Positions 60,111 to 64,000 of a stretch of 64,000 nucleotides of DNA are shown here, one piece after another. Within the stretch, counting starts at the first letter, position 1, and each line of letters begins with the position of its first letter. The notes below the pieces were generated by a model. That model had not been told where the DNA came from, did not search any database, and saw only the letters and a list, made by a program, of their open reading frames with translations. The position numbers and the translations under genes are program-made. The stretch spans positions 53,049-117,048 of the forward strand of contig NZ_JAGGQQ010000006.1 of NCBI RefSeq assembly GCF_018613195.1, read 5' to 3'. This DNA comes from Bacillus sp. ISL-45. GTDB taxonomy: Bacteria > Bacillota > Bacilli > Bacillales > Cytobacillaceae.

Positions 60111-60280
60111 TATTGTATAATTCATACATATTCCTGGCCGCATATGTTTGCAATACCAATAGAAGCAAAAAAAAACAAAAAAATTTTTCTGAGCCTTGGA
60201 GCAAGTACAGTTCAAGTGAGATAAAGGGCGAAGAGTGGGTACTTGCCTAAAACCTGCTAATGCTTACGGGCATATGCCTA

Positions 60281-60309
60281 GACCCAATTTATCATAGTGC
60301 ATAGGATAG
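60281..60309 (+). promoter_or_regulatory. Candidate mother-cell (sigma-K/sigma-E-like) promoter
   Basis: CATAGGATA at 60300-60308 fits CATAnnnTA, the -10 of mother-cell sigma factors, and ACC at 60281 could be the short -35 AC element, 16-18 bases upstream. This would fit the spore-surface genes downstream; it is a short match and uncertain. Confidence 0.4.
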
Positions 60310-60349
60310 AACATCTTCACTCTAAGGAGTTATAAGGAGGAGCCCAAAT

Positions 60350-61126
60350 ATGTTTGAATCAGATAAAAAGAAACCCGATTTCGAGTGTGCACCATCTAAG
60401 GATCATTTTGAATGCAAACCGCATCATCATCATCCACATGTCAGTCTTGGAAAGATGGTGACAAAGGTACCGGTAGTACTTGCCGAGCTAACCCTTCAGG
60501 CGAATGTTGATACGAAGATTAATTTTCCGGAGCCAGTGTTGGAAATCAAAGATATCAAGAAAAGATTGAAGTTAACACAGTGCCGATTACTTCTGCCGAC
60601 AAGCAAGCTTTTTATTAAGGGTTTTGTCAGGAAGAATATCCAATACGCAAGCCCTAGCATGGAAATTCAGGAAACAACATCTTCTACAGTAGCTTCCGAC
60701 CTTCACTCATATACAGTAGATATTCCTTTTCAGCTAGTCACCGATATTAGGGAGTATCTATCAAAACCTGTTCAGCCGCATATGAACAATCGTAAGGAAT
60801 TTGACTTCTTTGTGTCAAAGCCTTTATCAACGGGATATCCTGAGAAGGATGAACTGTTAACAAGTGATTTATCACAATTCCATCAGGAAAGCACCCAATT
60901 CTATAATGAATTGCCTTTCTGTGAATTGGTATCAAGCCAAATAATCGAATGGGATGAGGCGATAGATCGTCAGCCGCTTCCAACATCTTCACCGATTGAT
61001 GAGGGATACTTTAATACAATTGAAGAGAAAATGGTTATCGACTTTACAGTCAGAGTCCTGCAAAACCAACAAATCCGTGTATCTTCTGCAACAAACGATC
61101 ATTCTTACTACGACGAGTCAGAATAA
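60350..61126 (+). CDS. Spore-surface family protein, paralogue B (SPOCS/CsxC-like)
   Basis: A 258-residue protein. It begins with a charged region including HHHHPH, then has FPEPVLEIKDIKKRLKLTQ with CRLLL, LFIKGFVRKNIQYASPS, TVDIPFQLVTDIREY, LTSDLSQFHQESTQFYNELP and FCELVSSQIIEWDEAIDR, matching paralogue A along most of its length. It has fewer cysteines than A. Its C-terminus is Ser/Asp-rich. ATAAGGAGGAGCCC precedes the ATG; possible mother-cell promoter at 60281 and strong terminator at 61137. Confidence 0.78.
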   Translation: MFESDKKKPDFECAPSKDHFECKPHHHHPHVSLGKMVTKVPVVLAELTLQANVDTKINFPEPVLEIKDIKKRLKLTQCRLLLPTSKLFIKGFVRKNIQYASPSMEIQETTSSTVASDLHSYTVDIPFQLVTDIREYLSKPVQPHMNNRKEFDFFVSKPLSTGYPEKDELLTSDLSQFHQESTQFYNELPFCELVSSQIIEWDEAIDRQPLPTSSPIDEGYFNTIEEKMVIDFTVRVLQNQQIRVSSATNDHSYYDESE

Positions 61127-61136
61127 TATATCAGTA

Positions 61137-61188
61137 AAAAAGGTGGGGGATTATACTAGGACTAAATAGTATATCCCCCCTTTTATAC
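61137..61188 (+). terminator. Rho-independent terminator
   Basis: GGGGGATTATACTA and TAGTATATCCCCCC form a 14-bp stem with a short loop, followed by TTTTATA. Confidence 0.93.
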
Positions 61189-61219
61189 TTGAAAAAAGCA
61201 GAAAGGAGGGTTAGAAAGG

Positions 61220-62365
61220 ATGCCACCTGAAACGCCTCCCTTTCGAGGCAGCTTGACAGCAAGAAGAGCCACTCCGACAACACCTAGAACGGAAGGACAT
61301 ATTCAATCGCCGGAAAGACGTAAAAAAAAGGCCGCAAACCCGTTGATCCTACAGCCTCCTAAGGTAAAAGGTATTGATTTGAAACACTCAGCCCCCAAAA
61401 AACAATTGTTCCGGGCAAAGCAGGAGAAAGAGCCCAATGATCCAGAAGAATCAGAGTTTGAAGAAAAGTCAGCTGACAGCATAGTTAAAGAAGACTTAAT
61501 AGATGTCTTCTTAGATGAAGAGAGCTCAGACCACATCATCAGCAAAGAGGAAAGCTCCGAATATTTATATTACAAAGAAGAAAGTTCCCAAGAATTTTCT
61601 CTAAATGAAGAAAGCTCTGAACAAAATTACACGGAAGAAAATTATGAACAAGAAATTGGCAACGAAACAGATCTTTTGAACAGGAAGTCCTATGAATATC
61701 CATTGCTCGGATCAATGAAGGAGATGCCGGATGAAACTGAAAGCTCAAATGAGAGCGATGCTACACCAAATTCATTTGAATCATTGGAGAAATTGCATTG
61801 CAGACCTGGAGAAAGAACTCAGGATATCAAGGTTAAACTTCCCGTTAATTTAGCTCACGTAAATTTAGAAGTTGACATATTTGATGTATTTACCTTAATC
61901 AAACCAATAGCATCTGTAACAACTGTTGAATGGTCCATTCATTCAATCGATATGGATATTATTCTTCCAACTAGAAATTTTTTCTCAAAGGGTATCTTAC
62001 TTCTTGATTTAGAGTATGTAGAAAAAGCGGATGATCATGAAACAGGAACTCTGCATTCATTGAAAATCCATGTTCCCTGGAGCAAAATCGTTAAGGTTGA
62101 GTGGGTTCTCCCGCCTGAATTATCATGTAATCAAAGCAAGGAATATATGTTCACTGAGAATGATGGCAATGATCCTTCCTTCCACAGGGAATTCAGTGAG
62201 AGATTAGTGGATAAACTTGATTTTCAGTTAACCAATCTTAGCTGCACCTGGAATGAGCAACTACTAGAAAATGAGAAACTGTTAATCCAGGGTTCAGCAA
62301 ATATGCAAATTGACATTTATCAAAAACAGTGCGTGGATTTAAGAGATTTGGTTTCTTCTCAATGA
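61220..62365 (+). CDS. Spore-surface family protein with acidic Ser/Glu repeat, paralogue C
   Basis: A 381-residue protein of two parts. Residues 1-190 are low complexity: a Pro/Arg/Lys-rich start (TPRTEGHIQSPERRKKK), then an acidic stretch with repeated EESS units (DEESSDHI, KEESSEYLYY, KEESSQEFS, NEESSEQNY). Residues 195-381 carry a degenerate form of the domain of paralogues A and B (VKLPVNLAHVNLEVDIFDVF, HREFSERLVDKLDFQLTN). The repeat block may bind cations or be phosphorylated or glycosylated on the surface (inference). GAAAGGAGGGTTAG precedes the ATG. Confidence 0.75.
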   Translation: MPPETPPFRGSLTARRATPTTPRTEGHIQSPERRKKKAANPLILQPPKVKGIDLKHSAPKKQLFRAKQEKEPNDPEESEFEEKSADSIVKEDLIDVFLDEESSDHIISKEESSEYLYYKEESSQEFSLNEESSEQNYTEENYEQEIGNETDLLNRKSYEYPLLGSMKEMPDETESSNESDATPNSFESLEKLHCRPGERTQDIKVKLPVNLAHVNLEVDIFDVFTLIKPIASVTTVEWSIHSIDMDIILPTRNFFSKGILLLDLEYVEKADDHETGTLHSLKIHVPWSKIVKVEWVLPPELSCNQSKEYMFTENDGNDPSFHREFSERLVDKLDFQLTNLSCTWNEQLLENEKLLIQGSANMQIDIYQKQCVDLRDLVSSQ

Positions 62366-62370
62366 TAGAT

Positions 62371-62404
62371 AGGGTGCCTCAAATAGAGACACCCTGATTT
62401 AGTT
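62371..62404. terminator. Bidirectional terminator
   Basis: AGGGTGCCTC/GAGACACCCT stem around a 5-base loop between the convergent paralogues C and D. Confidence 0.85.
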
Positions 62405-63199
62405 TTAGTCTCTCATCATATCGTAGATTCTAGACTGCATACTTTTCGGGCCCTTGTATTCTTTTTTATAGGAACAGGAGTCGTCATGTTTTTCATACTT
62501 AGATGGCAACTCAACCTGCTGCTCCTGAAGCAACTTGATAAACAAGCCGACCTCCATTTTTTCTGTAATCCGGGTGAATCTGCCCCAGGCATCGTGATCC
62601 TTGTAAAGATCAAGATCGTTTACAAAAGAGAATAATAGTTTGCAATCAATAGGTTGATTGTAATATTCGTAGGTGAAAGCACCGGAAGTACAATTATCTG
62701 CTCCCATACCGTGTTTATCAGTAAAACGTCTTTCATAAACCGAGTTTTTCTGACTAAAGTGCTCATAGTCAGGATGGTTCTTTACATAGACAGCCTGATT
62801 GCAATTGAAAGGAACATCGACGCTATAGTCTTTTACATTGCCGCTGCAGCTTTCAACATATTGAATGTTTTTGTGGACGACTCCAGTAATGTAAAGCTTC
62901 ACCATATGAGGGTCCATCTTCGAACGGATGGCTTTGCACTGCTTCAAAGAAACATTCCTGCGCATATGTTTAATTTCCCTTGCTGCTGTTGGAAGCTGGA
63001 TATCAGCTTCTACTTCAGCCTGGATTTCTACTTCCGCTAATGGCACCGGCACATCGATAACCGGGTATTTCAAGTGTTTTCCATCTGGTGGATAAGAGTT
63101 GTTATTGCAGTCTACCCTAATAGTTTCTGCCTGGTCACAATTTGGCTGCGGGGGGCAGCCATACGAATTGCATCCTGTGTTTCTCTTCATTATTTTCAC
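62405..63199 (-). CDS. Spore-surface family protein, paralogue D (cysteine-rich)
   Basis: A 264-residue protein on the minus strand. MKRNTGCNSYGCPPQPNCDQ is a cysteine-rich start, then VDVPVPLAEVEIQAEVEADI, LPTAAREIKHMRRNVSLKQC, KLYITGVVHKNIQYVESC and YSVDVPFNC follow the paralogue A/B pattern in the same order. It has at least eight cysteines, fitting crosslinking in a coat or exosporium. GGAGTGAAAATAATG precedes; the chosen start is 63199 with ATG at 63190 as alternative. It is transcribed towards paralogue C. Confidence 0.76.
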   Translation of the reverse strand: MKIMKRNTGCNSYGCPPQPNCDQAETIRVDCNNNSYPPDGKHLKYPVIDVPVPLAEVEIQAEVEADIQLPTAAREIKHMRRNVSLKQCKAIRSKMDPHMVKLYITGVVHKNIQYVESCSGNVKDYSVDVPFNCNQAVYVKNHPDYEHFSQKNSVYERRFTDKHGMGADNCTSGAFTYEYYNQPIDCKLLFSFVNDLDLYKDHDAWGRFTRITEKMEVGLFIKLLQEQQVELPSKYEKHDDSCSYKKEYKGPKSMQSRIYDMMRD

Positions 63200-63366
63200 T
63201 CCTTGTTTTTTTGCAAAAAGAATAGAAACATGAGATTCCTAGTTTCTTTCTTTTGACTTACTATTTTTATATGCGACCAAGGAAATAATGAATAGACATA
63301 TGATAGAGGACAAACACATATTTATTAAAATCGCATTCCAAAAAGCAGAAATTTAGCCAATAATAT

Positions 63367-63408
63367 AAAAACCTCATTTCCGAATAGATAGGGAAATGAG
63401 GTTTTTGT
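63367..63408. terminator. Terminator hairpin downstream of the CotZ-like gene
   Basis: AAAACCTCATTTCC/GGAAATGAGGTTTT is a perfect 14-bp stem with a 10-base loop. It lies behind the minus-strand coat gene that ends at 63446 and could act in both directions. Confidence 0.9.
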
Positions 63409-63445
63409 CTAGCATTTTTGTTCATCAAACTGGAGAAATAGTCTA

Positions 63446-64000
63446 TTACCGTGATTTTTTCTTATATCCACCATTTAAAAGTCTTTGCGGATCCATTTTT
63501 TTTGCTGCAACAGGAGGAAAGCATGTAATTCCTGTAAAATCATTCAAATCCACTTCAAAGCATGCACCGGTACGGACAAATCCGCTAATACCGTGATTTC
63601 CTTCACAACGCTCTGGACATAATAATTCAAGAATAGCACAGCAATCCGAACCTTTCACAAAATCTACAACCCTGAAAAAGCTGGATCGAATATCAAAAAA
63701 ACAGCCATTAATATTTACTACCCCTGTACCAACGAAGGTTTCACATTCACCTATACAACCACAGAGCAGTTTAAATGGGATTGTATCATGCTCTGAATGT
63801 TTACAATGATTTAGAAGTTCTTTAATTGACCGTTCACAGCTGGTGTCACAGCCATGTTTCTTTTCTGCTACTTTCTTCTGTGCTTTATTGATTTCCTTTA
63901 CTTTGTCACAAACACAACCATTCTCTGTTTTTTTATAATGATCTAAATCACTTGATTCATCATAATGGTTCCATTTATGGTCCTTATGCTTTTTGTGTTT
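63446..64000 (-). CDS. Spore coat protein, CotY/CotZ/ExsY family (5' end outside window)
   Basis: The frame is open from the right window edge to TAA at 63448-63446, giving about 184 residues. The start is a Lys/His-rich stretch (KHKKHKDHKWNHYDESSDLD), followed by cysteine-rich CVCDKVKEINKAQKKVA, CDTSCERSIKELLNHCKH, LLCGCIGECETFVGTGVVN, CFFDIRSSFFRVVDF and DCCAILELLCPERC. These match the CotY/CotZ family, which forms disulphide-linked lattices in the Bacillus outer coat or exosporium. The basic His/Lys-rich N-terminal part is an addition to the usual family size. Confidence 0.82.
   Translation of the reverse strand, partial: KHKKHKDHKWNHYDESSDLDHYKKTENGCVCDKVKEINKAQKKVAEKKHGCDTSCERSIKELLNHCKHSEHDTIPFKLLCGCIGECETFVGTGVVNINGCFFDIRSSFFRVVDFVKGSDCCAILELLCPERCEGNHGISGFVRTGACFEVDLNDFTGITCFPPVAAKKMDPQRLLNGGYKKKSR

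Overview
The window looks like chromosomal DNA of an endospore-forming member of the Bacillaceae (Bacillus/Mesobacillus/Neobacillus type). It has moderate GC, strong AGGAGG-type ribosome binding sites, a T-box argS leader, RsbS/RsbT homologues, DUF1657/DUF421 genes and a CotY/CotZ-type coat gene. The species cannot be fixed from the sequence alone.

Bases 1-34,900 hold a large catabolic island for an organic acid or lipid-like compound. It contains three acyl-CoA synthetases, four acyl-CoA dehydrogenases, four short-chain dehydrogenases, an enoyl-CoA hydratase, a MaoC hydratase pair and a thiolase. It also has a thioesterase, aldehyde and alcohol dehydrogenases, a phosphotriesterase-family (lactonase-like) hydrolase, a metallo-beta-lactamase-fold hydrolase and an R2lox-like oxidase. 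An APH-type kinase pairs with an ACAD11-like dehydrogenase, and a Liv-type ABC transporter closes the last operon. A TetR regulator sits inside the island, and four near-identical palindromes of the form ACATACCNACYRGTWRGT lie in front of four of its transcription units, so it looks like one regulon. The split ACAD10/11-like kinase and dehydrogenase plus a lactonase-like enzyme suggest breakdown of 4-hydroxy acids or lactones. Three genes in this island (MBL hydrolase, R2lox, HSL-type esterase) carry apparent single-base frameshifts. An M42 peptidase, an Fe/Mn superoxide dismutase and a DUF3892 gene interrupt the island.

Bases 35,000-45,300 contain a type II pantothenate kinase, selB and two selenoprotein genes that conventional annotation would truncate. 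One is a thioredoxin-like protein with a UxxC motif, the other an OsmC-like protein with Sec at the peroxidatic position. Each has an in-frame UGA followed by a hairpin whose loop starts 28-29 nt downstream, as in bacterial SECIS elements. selA, selD and tRNA-Sec are not in the window. The same stretch has a second sliding-clamp (DnaN-like) gene, two methyltransferases, HIT and Nudix proteins and a LysE-type exporter.

Bases 45,300-57,500 carry argS with its T-box, a radical SAM/SPASM protein, a DUF1657-DUF1657-DUF421 operon, a LysM-NlpC/P60 hydrolase, an rsbS-rsbT pair without neighbours rsbR, rsbU or sigB, and a glutaminase. Three copies of a 183-185 bp non-coding element with about 23 bp imperfect terminal inverted repeats, each flanked by a perfect 8-bp target duplication, are present: a MITE family, plausibly ISL3-like. 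A diverged relative lies at 57,207-57,310.

Bases 57,500-64,000 hold a chromosomal ParM/Alp7A-like actin with a small partner protein, four paralogous proteins of a likely spore-surface family, and the end of a CotY/CotZ-type cysteine-rich coat gene. This looks like a spore-surface locus with an adjacent actin-like module.
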